Shown in pieces: positions 14,701-28,408 of a stretch of 64,000 nucleotides of DNA; the first letter of the stretch is position 1; each line of letters starts with the position of its first letter. The DNA is from Gracilaria gracilis (Eukaryota > Rhodophyta > Florideophyceae > Gracilariales > Gracilariaceae). The translations under genes and the position numbers were made by a program. The DNA lies in the NCBI GenBank assembly GCA_030374805.1, contig JARGSG010000265.1, positions 1 through 64,000 on the forward strand, written 5' to 3'. The notes beneath the pieces are model-generated. The model searched no databases, was not told where the DNA came from, and saw only the letters and a program-made list of their open reading frames with translations.

Positions 14701-17700
14701 GTGGGCATTGACACTGGTCGGCGAATGGAGTGCAGGTGGAGGTCTTGTTAGAAGAGTATATGTGGAGGGAAATGATTTGGAAGGCAGAGATAGTTTTGAA
14801 CTGGTTGGTTGAGAGCGACGGCACGAAATCGGATTTTCATAGGTACCTTGGTGTAGTAGAAGGCAGTCATTGTGGTTTGTGTGAAATATGGAGATGTGGG
14901 GGAGAGAGTGTACAGTTGAGTTGGTACGTCTGAACACCATGGCAGCGAAAAGAGGTGGAGGGTGCGGGTAGGGATCTAGAGCGCTTTGGAAGGTGTGGAG
15001 CGGTGAGAACAATTGGGCATTCTGAAGTGATGCGAAATGCTGCCACGGGCACTCGTTGTCGGCCAGGAGAGCGTAAAGGTGGCATGCTTTATAATGCGTT
15101 GCGCTCAAATAGAGACGACAGACGACAGTGGCACTGAAGGCGGGTTTGGGGTTTCGAGAAGCATTTGTGTTTTGGTTTCGGTTTGGACAAGGGTCTGCCG
15201 AGTAATTGAGACGGGCGTTCCAGACGGTCCTTCGCCAACCAGTGAGCATGAGGATGTGATGAGTGCAGTTGGTATAATAAACTATGATGTTGAGTGAGAG
15301 ATAACGTTCAGGATGTAGAGGTATTGTACACAATTAATGTGTTGCAAAATGTGGGACGTTTCATAATTATGTTTAGAAGATATAGTAAATATAGATCACA
15401 GGGCTAGAGCGTGAAGGCATAGGGTGGTGCGTTGAAATGTAATACACGTCTATTAAGAGTAGCGGGAGATATAAAATTTGGTAGTTTGTGTACTGGTAGG
15501 TTTTGAGAGGTAGGAGTGTGGGCATTGACACTGGTCGGCGAATGGAGTGCAGGTGGAGGTCTTGTTAGAAGAGTATATGTGGAGGGAAATGATTTGGAAG
15601 GCAGAGATAGTTTTGAACTGGTTGGTTGAGAGCGACGGCACGAAATCGGATTTTCATAGGTACCTTGGTGTAGTAGAAGGCAGTCATTGTGGTTTGTGTG
15701 AAATATGGAGATGTGGGGGAGAGAGTGTACAGTTGAGTTGGTACGTCTGAACACCATGGCAGCGAAAAGAGGTGGAGGGTGCGGGTAGGGATCTAGAGCG
15801 CTTTGGAAGGTGTGGAGCGGTGAGAACAATTGGGCATTCTGAAGTGATGCGAAATGCTGCCACGGGCACTCGTTGTCGGCCAGGAGAGCGTAAAGGTGGC
15901 ATGCTTTATAATGCGTTGCGCTCAAATAGAGACGACAGACGACAGTGGCACTGAAGGCGGGTTTGGGGTTTCGAGAAGCATTTGTGTTTTGGTTTCGGTT
16001 TGGACAAGGGTCTGCCGAGTAATTGAGACGGGCGTTCCAGACGGTCCTTCGCCAACCAGTGAGCATGAGGATGTGATGAGTGCAGTTGGTATAATAAACT
16101 ATGATGTTGAGTGAGAGATAACGTTCAGGATGTAGAGGTATTGTACACAATTAATGTGTTGCAAAATGTGGGACGTTTCATAATTATGTTTAGAAGATAT
16201 AGTAAATATAGATCACAGGGCTAGAGCGTGAAGGCATAGGGTGGTGCGTTGAAATGTAATACACGTCTATTAAGAGTAGCGGGAGATATAAAATTTGGTA
16301 GTTTGTGTACTGGTAGGTTTTGAGAGGTAGGAGTGTGGGCATTGACACTGGTCGGCGAATGGAGTGCAGGTGGAGGTCTTGTTAGAAGAGTATATGTGGA
16401 GGGAAATGATTTGGAAGGCAGAGATAGTTTTGAACTGGTTGGTTGAGAGCGACGGCACGAAATCGGATTTTCATAGGTACCTTGGTGTAGTAGAAGGCAG
16501 TCATTGTGGTTTGTGTGAAATATGGAGATGTGGGGGGAGAGAGTGTACAGTTGAGTTGGTACGTCTGAACACCATGGCAGCGAAAAGAGGTGGAGGGTGC
16601 GGGTAGGGATCTAGAGCGCTTTGGAAGGTGTGGAGCGGTGAGAACAATTGGGCATTCTGAAGTGATGCGAAATGCTGCCACGGGCACTCGTTGTCGGCCA
16701 GGAGAGCGTAAAGGTGGCATGCTTTATAATGCGTTGCGCTCAAATAGAGACGACAGACGACAGTGGCACTGAAGGCGGGTTTGGGGTTTCGAGAAGCATT
16801 TGTGTTTTGGTTTCGGTTTGGACAAGGGTCTGCCGAGTAATTGAGACGGGCGTTCCAGACGGTCCTTCGCCAACCAGTGAGCATGAGGATGTGATGAGTG
16901 CAGTTGGTATAATAAACTATGATGTTGAGTGAGAGATAACGTTCAGGATGTAGAGGTATTGTACACAATTAATGTGTTGCAAAATGTGGGACGTTTCATA
17001 ATTATGTTTAGAAGATATAGTAAATATAGATCACAGGGCTAGAGCGTGAAGGCATAGGGTGGTGCGTTGAAATGTAATACACGTCTATTAAGAGTAGCGG
17101 GAGATATAAAATTTGGTAGTTTGTGTACTGGTAGGTTTTGAGAGGTAGGAGTGTGGGCATTGACACTGGTCGGCGAATGGAGTGCAGGTGGAGGTCTTGT
17201 TAGAAGAGTATATGTGGAGGGAAATGATTTGGAAGGCAGAGATAGTTTTGAACTGGTTGGTTGAGAGCGACGGCACGAAATCGGATTTTCATAGGTACCT
17301 TGGTGTAGTAGAAGGCAGTCATTGTGGTTTGTGTGAAATATGGAGATGTGGGGGAGAGAGTGTACAGTTGAGTTGGTACGTCTGAACACCATGGCAGCGA
17401 AAAGAGGTGGAGGGTGCGGGTAGGGATCTAGAGCGCTTTGGAAGGTGTGGAGCGGTGAGAACAATTGGGCATTCTGAAGTGATGCGAAATGCTGCCACGG
17501 GCACTCGTTGTCGGCCAGGAGAGCGTAAAGGTGGCATGCTTTATAATGCGTTGCGCTCAAATAGAGACGACAGACGACAGTGGCACTGAAGGCGGGTTTG
17601 GGGTTTCGAGAAGCATTTGTGTTTTGGTTTCGGTTTGGACAAGGGTCTGCCGAGTAATTGAGACGGGCGTTCCAGACGGTCCTTCGCCAACCAGTGAGCA

Positions 17701-20700
17701 TGAGGATGTGATGAGTGCAGTTGGTATAATAAACTATGATGTTGAGTGAGAGATAACGTTCAGGATGTAGAGGTATTGTACACAATTAATGTGTTGCAAA
17801 ATGTGGGACGTTTCATAATTATGTTTAGAAGATATAGTAAATATAGATCACAGGGCTAGAGCGTGAAGGCATAGGGTGGTGCGTTGAAATGTAATACACG
17901 TCTATTAAGAGTAGCGGGAGATATAAAATTTGGTAGTTTGTGTACTGGTAGGTTTTGAGAGGTAGGAGTGTGGGCATTGACACTGGTCGGCGAATGGAGT
18001 GCAGGTGGAGGTCTTGTTAGAAGAGTATATGTGGAGGGAAATGATTTGGAAGGCAGAGATAGTTTTGAACTGGTTGGTTGAGAGCGACGGCACGAAATCG
18101 GATTTTCATAGGTACCTTGGTGTAGTAGAAGGCAGTCATTGTGGTTTGTGTGAAATATGGAGATGTGGGGGAGAGAGTGTACAGTTGAGTTGGTACGTCT
18201 GAACACCATGGCAGCGAAAAGAGGTGGAGGGTGCGGGTAGGGATCTAGAGCGCTTTGGAAGGTGTGGAGCGGTGAGAACAATTGGGCATTCTGAAGTGAT
18301 GCGAAATGCTGCCACGGGCACTCGTTGTCGGCCAGGAGAGCGTAAAGGTGGCATGCTTTATAATGCGTTGCGCTCAAATAGAGACGACAGACGACAGTGG
18401 CACTGAAGGCGGGTTTGGGGTTTCGAGAAGCATTTGTGTTTTGGTTTCGGTTTGGACAAGGGTCTGCCGAGTAATTGAGACGGGCGTTCCAGACGGTCCT
18501 TCGCCAACCAGTGAGCATGAGGATGTGATGAGTGCAGTTGGTATAATAAACTATGATGTTGAGTGAGAGATAACGTTCAGGATGTAGAGGTATTGTACAC
18601 AATTAATGTGTTGCAAAATGTGGGACGTTTCATAATTATGTTTAGAAGATATAGTAAATATAGATCACAGGGCTAGAGCGTGAAGGCATAGGGTGGTGCG
18701 TTGAAATGTAATACACGTCTATTAAGAGTAGCGGGAGATATAAAATTTGGTAGTTTGTGTACTGGTAGGTTTTGAGAGGTAGGAGTGTGGGCATTGACAC
18801 TGGTCGGCGAATGGAGTGCAGGTGGAGGTCTTGTTAGAAGAGTATATGTGGAGGGAAATGATTTGGAAGGCAGAGATAGTTTTGAACTGGTTGGTTGAGA
18901 GCGACGGCACGAAATCGGATTTTCATAGGTACCTTGGTGTAGTAGAAGGCAGTCATTGTGGTTTGTGTGAAATATGGAGATGTGGGGGAGAGAGTGTACA
19001 GTTGAGTTGGTACGTCTGAACACCATGGCAGCGAAAAGAGGTGGAGGGTGCGGGTAGGGATCTAGAGCGCTTTGGAAGGTGTGGAGCGGTGAGAACAATT
19101 GGGCATTCTGAAGTGATGCGAAATGCTGCCACGGGCACTCGTTGTCGGCCAGGAGAGCGTAAAGGTGGCATGCTTTATAATGCGTTGCGCTCAAATAGAG
19201 ACGACAGACGACAGTGGCACTGAAGGCGGGTTTGGGGTTTCGAGAAGCATTTGTGTTTTGGTTTCGGTTTGGACAAGGGTCTGCCGAGTAATTGAGACGG
19301 GCGTTCCAGACGGTCCTTCGCCAACCAGTGAGCATGAGGATGTGATGAGTGCAGTTGGTATAATAAACTATGATGTTGAGTGAGAGATAACGTTCAGGAT
19401 GTAGAGGTATTGTACACAATTAATGTGTTGCAAAATGTGGGACGTTTCATAATTATGTTTAGAAGATATAGTAAATATAGATCACAGGGCTAGAGCGTGA
19501 AGGCATAGGGTGGTGCGTTGAAATGTAATACACGTCTATTAAGAGTAGCGGGAGATATAAAATTTGGTAGTTTGTGTACTGGTAGGTTTTGAGAGGTAGG
19601 AGTGTGGGCATTGACACTGGTCGGCGAATGGAGTGCAGGTGGAGGTCTTGTTAGAAGAGTATATGTGGAGGGAAATGATTTGGAAGGCAGAGATAGTTTT
19701 GAACTGGTTGGTTGAGAGCGACGGCACGAAATCGGATTTTCATAGGTACCTTGGTGTAGTAGAAGGCAGTCATTGTGGTTTGTGTGAAATATGGAGATGT
19801 GGGGGAGAGAGTGTACAGTTGAGTTGGTACGTCTGAACACCATGGCAGCGAAAAGAGGTGGAGGGTGCGGGTAGGGATCTAGAGCGCTTTGGAAGGTGTG
19901 GAGCGGTGAGAACAATTGGGCATTCTGAAGTGATGCGAAATGCTGCCACGGGCACTCGTTGTCGGCCAGGAGAGCGTAAAGGTGGCATGCTTTATAATGC
20001 GTTGCGCTCAAATAGAGACGACAGACGACAGTGGCACTGAAGGCGGGTTTGGGGTTTCGAGAAGCATTTGTGTTTTGGTTTCGGTTTGGACAAGGGTCTG
20101 CCGAGTAATTGAGACGGGCGTTCCAGACGGTCCTTCGCCAACCAGTGAGCATGAGGATGTGATGAGTGCAGTTGGTATAATAAACTATGATGTTGAGTGA
20201 GAGATAACGTTCAGGATGTAGAGGTATTGTACACAATTAATGTGTTGCAAAATGTGGGACGTTTCATAATTATGTTTAGAAGATATAGTAAATATAGATC
20301 ACAGGGCTAGAGCGTGAAGGCATAGGGTGGTGCGTTGAAATGTAATACACGTCTATTAAGAGTAGCGGGAGATATAAAATTTGGTAGTTTGTGTACTGGT
20401 AGGTTTTGAGAGGTAGGAGTGTGGGCATTGACACTGGTCGGCGAATGGAGTGCAGGTGGAGGTCTTGTTAGAAGAGTATATGTGGAGGGAAATGATTTGG
20501 AAGGCAGAGATAGTTTTGAACTGGTTGGTTGAGAGCGACGGCACGAAATCGGATTTTCATAGGTACCTTGGTGTAGTAGAAGGCAGTCATTGTGGTTTGT
20601 GTGAAATATGGAGATGTGGGGGAGAGAGTGTACAGTTGAGTTGGTACGTCTGAACACCATGGCAGCGAAAAGAGGTGGAGGGTGCGGGTAGGGATCTAGA

Positions 20701-23700
20701 GCGCTTTGGAAGGTGTGGAGCGGTGAGAACAATTGGGCATTCTGAAGTGATGCGAAATGCTGCCACGGGCACTCGTTGTCGGCCAGGAGAGCGTAAAGGT
20801 GGCATGCTTTATAATGCGTTGCGCTCAAATAGAGACGACAGACGACAGTGGCACTGAAGGCGGGTTTGGGGTTTCGAGAAGCATTTGTGTTTTGGTTTCG
20901 GTTTGGACAAGGGTCTGCCGAGTAATTGAGACGGGCGTTCCAGACGGTCCTTCGCCAACCAGTGAGCATGAGGATGTGATGAGTGCAGTTGGTATAATAA
21001 ACTATGATGTTGAGTGAGAGATAACGTTCAGGATGTAGAGGTATTGTACACAATTAATGTGTTGCAAAATGTGGGACGTTTCATAATTATGTTTAGAAGA
21101 TATAGTAAATATAGATCACAGGGCTAGAGCGTGAAGGCATAGGGTGGTGCGTTGAAATGTAATACACGTCTATTAAGAGTAGCGGGAGATATAAAATTTG
21201 GTAGTTTGTGTACTGGTAGGTTTTGAGAGGTAGGAGTGTGGGCATTGACACTGGTCGGCGAATGGAGTGCAGGTGGAGGTCTTGTTAGAAGAGTATATGT
21301 GGAGGGAAATGATTTGGAAGGCAGAGATAGTTTTGAACTGGTTGGTTGAGAGCGACGGCACGAAATCGGATTTTCATAGGTACCTTGGTGTAGTAGAAGG
21401 CAGTCATTGTGGTTTGTGTGAAATATGGAGATGTGGGGGAGAGAGTGTACAGTTGAGTTGGTACGTCTGAACACCATGGCAGCGAAAAGAGGTGGAGGGT
21501 GCGGGTAGGGATCTAGAGCGCTTTGGAAGGTGTGGAGCGGTGAGAACAATTGGGCATTCTGAAGTGATGCGAAATGCTGCCACGGGCACTCGTTGTCGGC
21601 CAGGAGAGCGTAAAGGTGGCATGCTTTATAATGCGTTGCGCTCAAATAGAGACGACAGACGACAGTGGCACTGAAGGCGGGTTTGGGGTTTCGAGAAGCA
21701 TTTGTGTTTTGGTTTCGGTTTGGACAAGGGTCTGCCGAGTAATTGAGACGGGCGTTCCAGACGGTCCTTCGCCAACCAGTGAGCATGAGGATGTGATGAG
21801 TGCAGTTGGTATAATAAACTATGATGTTGAGTGAGAGATAACGTTCAGGATGTAGAGGTATTGTACACAATTAATGTGTTGCAAAATGTGGGACGTTTCA
21901 TAATTATGTTTAGAAGATATAGTAAATATAGATCACAGGGCTAGAGCGTGAAGGCATAGGGTGGTGCGTTGAAATGTAATACACGTCTATTAAGAGTAGC
22001 GGGAGATATAAAATTTGGTAGTTTGTGTACTGGTAGGTTTTGAGAGGTAGGAGTGTGGGCATTGACACTGGTCGGCGAATGGAGTGCAGGTGGAGGTCTT
22101 GTTAGAAGAGTATATGTGGAGGGAAATGATTTGGAAGGCAGAGATAGTTTTGAACTGGTTGGTTGAGAGCGACGGCACGAAATCGGATTTTCATAGGTAC
22201 CTTGGTGTAGTAGAAGGCAGTCATTGTGGTTTGTGTGAAATATGGAGATGTGGGGGAGAGAGTGTACAGTTGAGTTGGTACGTCTGAACACCATGGCAGC
22301 GAAAAGAGGTGGAGGGTGCGGGTAGGGATCTAGAGCGCTTTGGAAGGTGTGGAGCGGTGAGAACAATTGGGCATTCTGAAGTGATGCGAAATGCTGCCAC
22401 GGGCACTCGTTGTCGGCCAGGAGAGCGTAAAGGTGGCATGCTTTATAATGCGTTGCGCTCAAATAGAGACGACAGACGACAGTGGCACTGAAGGCGGGTT
22501 TGGGGTTTCGAGAAGCATTTGTGTTTTGGTTTCGGTTTGGACAAGGGTCTGCCGAGTAATTGAGACGGGCGTTCCAGACGGTCCTTCGCCAACCAGTGAG
22601 CATGAGGATGTGATGAGTGCAGTTGGTATAATAAACTATGATGTTGAGTGAGAGATAACGTTCAGGATGTAGAGGTATTGTACACAATTAATGTGTTGCA
22701 AAATGTGGGACGTTTCATAATTATGTTTAGAAGATATAGTAAATATAGATCACAGGGCTAGAGCGTGAAGGCATAGGGTGGTGCGTTGAAATGTAATACA
22801 CGTCTATTAAGAGTAGCGGGAGATATAAAATTTGGTAGTTTGTGTACTGGTAGGTTTTGAGAGGTAGGAGTGTGGGCATTGACACTGGTCGGCGAATGGA
22901 GTGCAGGTGGAGGTCTTGTTAGAAGAGTATATGTGGAGGGAAATGATTTGGAAGGCAGAGATAGTTTTGAACTGGTTGGTTGAGAGCGACGGCACGAAAT
23001 CGGATTTTCATAGGTACCTTGGTGTAGTAGAAGGCAGTCATTGTGGTTTGTGTGAAATATGGAGATGTGGGGGAGAGAGTGTACAGTTGAGTTGGTACGT
23101 CTGAACACCATGGCAGCGAAAAGAGGTGGAGGGTGCGGGTAGGGATCTAGAGCGCTTTGGAAGGTGTGGAGCGGTGAGAACAATTGGGCATTCTGAAGTG
23201 ATGCGAAATGCTGCCACGGGCACTCGTTGTCGGCCAGGAGAGCGTAAAGGTGGCATGCTTTATAATGCGTTGCGCTCAAATAGAGACGACAGACGACAGT
23301 GGCACTGAAGGCGGGTTTGGGGTTTCGAGAAGCATTTGTGTTTTGGTTTCGGTTTGGACAAGGGTCTGCCGAGTAATTGAGACGGGCGTTCCAGACGGTC
23401 CTTCGCCAACCAGTGAGCATGAGGATGTGATGAGTGCAGTTGGTATAATAAACTATGATGTTGAGTGAGAGATAACGTTCAGGATGTAGAGGTATTGTAC
23501 ACAATTAATGTGTTGCAAAATGTGGGACGTTTCATAATTATGTTTAGAAGATATAGTAAATATAGATCACAGGGCTAGAGCGTGAAGGCATAGGGTGGTG
23601 CGTTGAAATGTAATACACGTCTATTAAGAGTAGCGGGAGATATAAAATTTGGTAGTTTGTGTACTGGTAGGTTTTGAGAGGTAGGAGTGTGGGCATTGAC

Positions 23701-26700
23701 ACTGGTCGGCGAATGGAGTGCAGGTGGAGGTCTTGTTAGAAGAGTATATGTGGAGGGAAATGATTTGGAAGGCAGAGATAGTTTTGAACTGGTTGGTTGA
23801 GAGCGACGGCACGAAATCGGATTTTCATAGGTACCTTGGTGTAGTAGAAGGCAGTCATTGTGGTTTGTGTGAAATATGGAGATGTGGGGGAGAGAGTGTA
23901 CAGTTGAGTTGGTACGTCTGAACACCATGGCAGCGAAAAGAGGTGGAGGGTGCGGGTAGGGATCTAGAGCGCTTTGGAAGGTGTGGAGCGGTGAGAACAA
24001 TTGGGCATTCGGAAGTGATGCGAAATGCTGCCACGGGCACTCGTTGTCGGCCAGGAGAGCGTAAAGGTGGCATGCTTTATAATGCGTTGCGCTCAAATAG
24101 AGACGACAGACGACAGTGGCACTGAAGGCGGGTTTGGGGTTTCGAGAAGCATTTGTGTTTTGGTTTCGGTTTGGACAAGGGTCTGCCGAGTAATTGAGAC
24201 GGGCGTTCCAGACGGTCCTTCGCCAACCAGTGAGCATGAGGATGTGATGAGTGCAGTTGGTATAATAAACTATGATGTTGAGTGAGAGATAACGTTCAGG
24301 ATGTAGAGGTATTGTACACAATTAATGTGTTGCAAAATGTGGGACGTTTCATAATTATGTTTAGAAGATATAGTAAATATAGATCACAGGGCTAGAGCGT
24401 GAAGGCATAGGGTGGTGCGTTGAAATGTAATACACGTCTATTAAGAGTAGCGGGAGATATAAAATTTGGTAGTTTGTGTACTGGTAGGTTTTGAGAGGTA
24501 GGAGTGTGGGCATTGACACTGGTCGGCGAATGGAGTGCAGGTGGAGGTCTTGTTAGAAGAGTATATGTGGAGGGAAATGATTTGGAAGGCAGAGATAGTT
24601 TTGAACTGGTTGGTTGAGAGCGACGGCACGAAATCGGATTTTCATAGGTACCTTGGTGTAGTAGAAGGCAGTCATTGTGGTTTGTGTGAAATATGGAGAT
24701 GTGGGGGAGAGAGTGTACAGTTGAGTTGGTACGTCTGAACACCATGGCAGCGAAAAGAGGTGGAGGGTGCGGGTAGGGATCTAGAGCGCTTTGGAAGGTG
24801 TGGAGCGGTGAGAACAATTGGGCATTCGGAAGTGATGCGAAATGCTGCCACGGGCACTCGTTGTCGGCCAGGAGAGCGTAAAGGTGGCATGCTTTATAAT
24901 GCGTTGCGCTCAAATAGAGACGACAGACGACAGTGGCACTGAAGGCGGGTTTGGGGTTTCGAGAAGCATTTGTGTTTTGGTTTCGGTTTGGACAAGGGTC
25001 TGCCGAGTAATTGAGACGGGCGTTCCAGACGGTCCTTCGCCAACCAGTGAGCATGAGGATGTGATGAGTGCAGTTGGTATAATAAACTATGATGTTGAGT
25101 GAGAGATAACGTTCAGGATGTAGAGGTATTGTACACAATTAATGTGTTGCAAAATGTGGGACGTTTCATAATTATGTTTAGAAGATATAGTAAATATAGA
25201 TCACAGGGCTAGAGCGTGAAGGCATAGGGTGGTGCGTTGAAATGTAATACACGTCTATTAAGAGTAGCGGGAGATATAAAATTTGGTAGTTTGTGTACTG
25301 GTAGGTTTTGAGAGGTAGGAGTGTGGGCATTGACACTGGTCGGCGAATGGAGTGCAGGTGGAGGTCTTGTTAGAAGAGTATATGTGGAGGGAAATGATTT
25401 GGAAGGCAGAGATAGTTTTTGAACTGGTTGGTTGAGAGCGACGGCACGAAATCGGATTTTCATAGGTACCTTGGTGTAGTAGAAGGCAGTCATTGTGGTT
25501 TGTGTGAAATATGGAGATGTGGGGAGAGAGTGTACAGTTGAGTTGGTACGTCTGAACACCATGGCAGCGAAAAGAGGTGGAGGGTGCGGGTAGGGATCTA
25601 GAGCGCTTTGGAAGGTGTGGAGCGGTGAGAACAATTGGGCATTCGGAAGTGATGCGAAATGCTGCCACGGGCACTCGTTGTCGGCCAGGAGAGCGTAAAG
25701 GTGGCATGCTTTATAATGCGTTGCGCTCAAATAGAGACGACAGACGACAGTGGCACTGAAGGCGGGTTTGGGGTTTCGAGAAGCATTTGTGTTTTGGTTT
25801 CGGTTTGGACAAGGGTCTGCCGAGTAATTGAGACGGGCGTTCCAGACGGTCCTTCGCCAACCAGTGAGCATGAGGATGTGATGAGTGCAGTTGGTATAAT
25901 AAACAATGATGTTGAGTGAGAGATAACGTTCAGGATGTAGAGGTATTGTACACAATTAATGTGTTGCAAAATGTGGGACGTTTCATAATTATGTTTAGAA
26001 GATATAGTAAATATAGATCACAGGGCTAGAGCGTGAAGGCATAGGGTGGTGCGTTGAAATGTAATACACGTCTATTAAGAGTAGCGGGAGATATAAAATT
26101 TGGTAGTTTGTGTACTGGTAGGTTTTGAGAGGTAGGAGTGTGGGCATTGACACTGGTCGGCGAATGGAGTGCAGGTGGAGGTCTTGTTAGAAGATTATAT
26201 GTGGAGGGAAATGATTTGGAAGGCAGAGATAGTTTTGAACTGGTTGGTTGAGAGCGACGGCACGAAATCGGATTTTCATAGGTACCTTGGTGTAGTAGAA
26301 GGCAGTCATTGTGGTTTGTGTGAAATATGGAGATGTGGGGGAGAGAGTGTACAGTTGAGTTGGTACGTCTGAACACCATGGCGGCGAAAAGAGGTGGAGG
26401 GTGCGGGTAGGGATCTAGAGCGCTTTGGAAGGTGTGGAGCGGTGAGAACAATTGGGCATTCGGAAGTGATGCGAAATGCTGCCACGGGCACTCGTTGTCG
26501 GCCAGGAGAGCGTAAAGGTGGCATGCTTTATAATGCGTTGCGCTCAAATAGAGACGACAGACGGCAGTGGCACTGAAGGCGGGTTTGGGGTTTCGAGAAG
26601 CATTTGTGTTTTTGGTTTCGGTTTGGACAAGGGTCTGCCGAGTAATTGAGACGGGCGTTCCAGGCGGTCCTTCGCCAACCAGTGAGCATGAGAATGTGAT

Positions 26701-28408
26701 GAGTGCAGTTGGTATAATAAACTATGATGTTGAGTGAGAGATAACGTTCCGGATGTAGAGGTATTGTACACAATTAATGTGTTGCAAAATGTGGGACGTT
26801 TCATAATTATGTTTAGAAGATATAGTAAATATAGATCACAGGGCTAGAGCGTGAAGGCATAGGGTGGTGCGTTGAAATGTAATACACGTCTATAAGAGTA
26901 GCGGGAGATATAAAATTTGGTAGTTTGTGTACTGGTAGGTTTTGAGAGGTAGGAGTGTGGCATTGACACTGTCGGCGATGGAGTGCAGGTGGAGGTCTTG
27001 TTAGAAGAGTATATGTGGAGGGAAATGATTTGGAAGGCAGAGATAGTTTTGAACTGGTTGGTTGAGAGCGACGGCACGAAATCGGATTTTCATAGGTACC
27101 TTGGTGTAGTAGAAGGCAGTCATTGTGGTTTGTGTGAAATATGGAGATGTGGGGGAGAGAGTGTACAGTTGAGTTGGTACGTCTGAACACCATGGCAGCG
27201 AAAAGAGGTGGAGGGTGCGGGTAGGGATCTAGAGCGCTTTGGAAGGTGTGGAGCGGTGAGAACAATTGGGCATTCGGAAGTGATGCGAAATGCTGCCACG
27301 GGCACTCGTTGTCGGCCAGGAGAGCGTAAAGGTGGCATGCTTTATAATGCGTTGCGCTCAAATAGAGACGACAGACGACAGTGGCACTGAAGGCGGGTTT
27401 GGGGTTTCGAGAAGCATTTGTGTTTTGGTTTCGGTTTGGACAAGGGTCTGCCGAGTAATTGAGACGGGCGTTCCAGACGGTCCTTCGCCAACCAGTGAGC
27501 ATGAGGATGTGATGAGTGCAGTTGGTATAATAAACTATGATGTTGAGTGAGAGATAACGTTCAGGATGTAGAGGTATTGTACACAATTAATGTGTTGCAA
27601 AATGTGGGACGTTTCATAATTATGTTTAGAAGATATAGTAAATATAGATCACAGGGCTAGAGCGTGAAGGCATAGGGTGGTGCGTTGAAATGTAATACAC
27701 GTCTATTAAGAGTAGCGGGAGATATAAAATTTGGTAGTTTGTGTACTGGTAGGTTTTGAGAGGTAGGAGTGTGGGCATTGACACTGGTCGGCGAATGGAG
27801 TGCAGGTGGAGGTCTTGTTAGAAGAGTATATGTGGAGGGAAATGATTTGGAAGGCAGAGATAGTTTTGAACTGGTTGGTTGAGAGCGACGGCACGAAATC
27901 GGATTTTCATAGGTACCTTGGTGTAGTAGAAGGCAGTCATTGTGGTTTGTGTGAAATATGGAGATGTGGGGGAGAGAGTGTACAGTTGAGTTGGTACGTC
28001 TGAACACCATGGCGGCGAAAAGAGGTGGAGGGTGCGGGTAGGGATCTAGAGCGCTTTGGAAGGTGTGGAGCGGTGAGAACAATTGGGCATTCGGAAGTGA
28101 TGCGAAATGCTGCCACGGGCACTCGTTGTCGGCCAGGAGAGCGTAAAGGTGGCATGCTTTATAATGCGTTGCGCTCAAATAGAGACGACAGACGACAGTG
28201 GCACTGAAGGCGGGTTTGGGGTTTCGAGAAGCATTTGTGTTTTGGTTTCGGTTTGGACAAGGGTCTGCCGAGTAATTGAGACGGGCGTTCCAGACGGTCC
28301 TTCGCCAACCAGTGAGCATGAGGATGTGATGAGTGCAGTTGGTATAATAAACTATGATGTTGAGTGAGAGATAACGTTCAGGATGTAGAGGTATTGTACA
28401 CAATTAAT

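Larger units (their letters stand above)
7331..28408. repeat. Homogenised core of the satellite array
   Basis: Copies with landmarks from 8194 to 27800 differ by only a few substitutions each, and nearly all have exactly 817-bp spacing. Exceptions are one extra G near 16,535 (818 spacing) and a 3-bp shorter copy near 26,900. Diagnostic variant positions are GAGAATG/GAGGATG (for example 8714), ATTCTGAAG/ATTCGGAAG (for example 9303), ACGACAG/ACGGCAG (for example 9406) and GCAGCG/GCGGCG (for example 26,383). Near identity implies recent unequal exchange, gene conversion or recent amplification. Confidence 0.9.
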
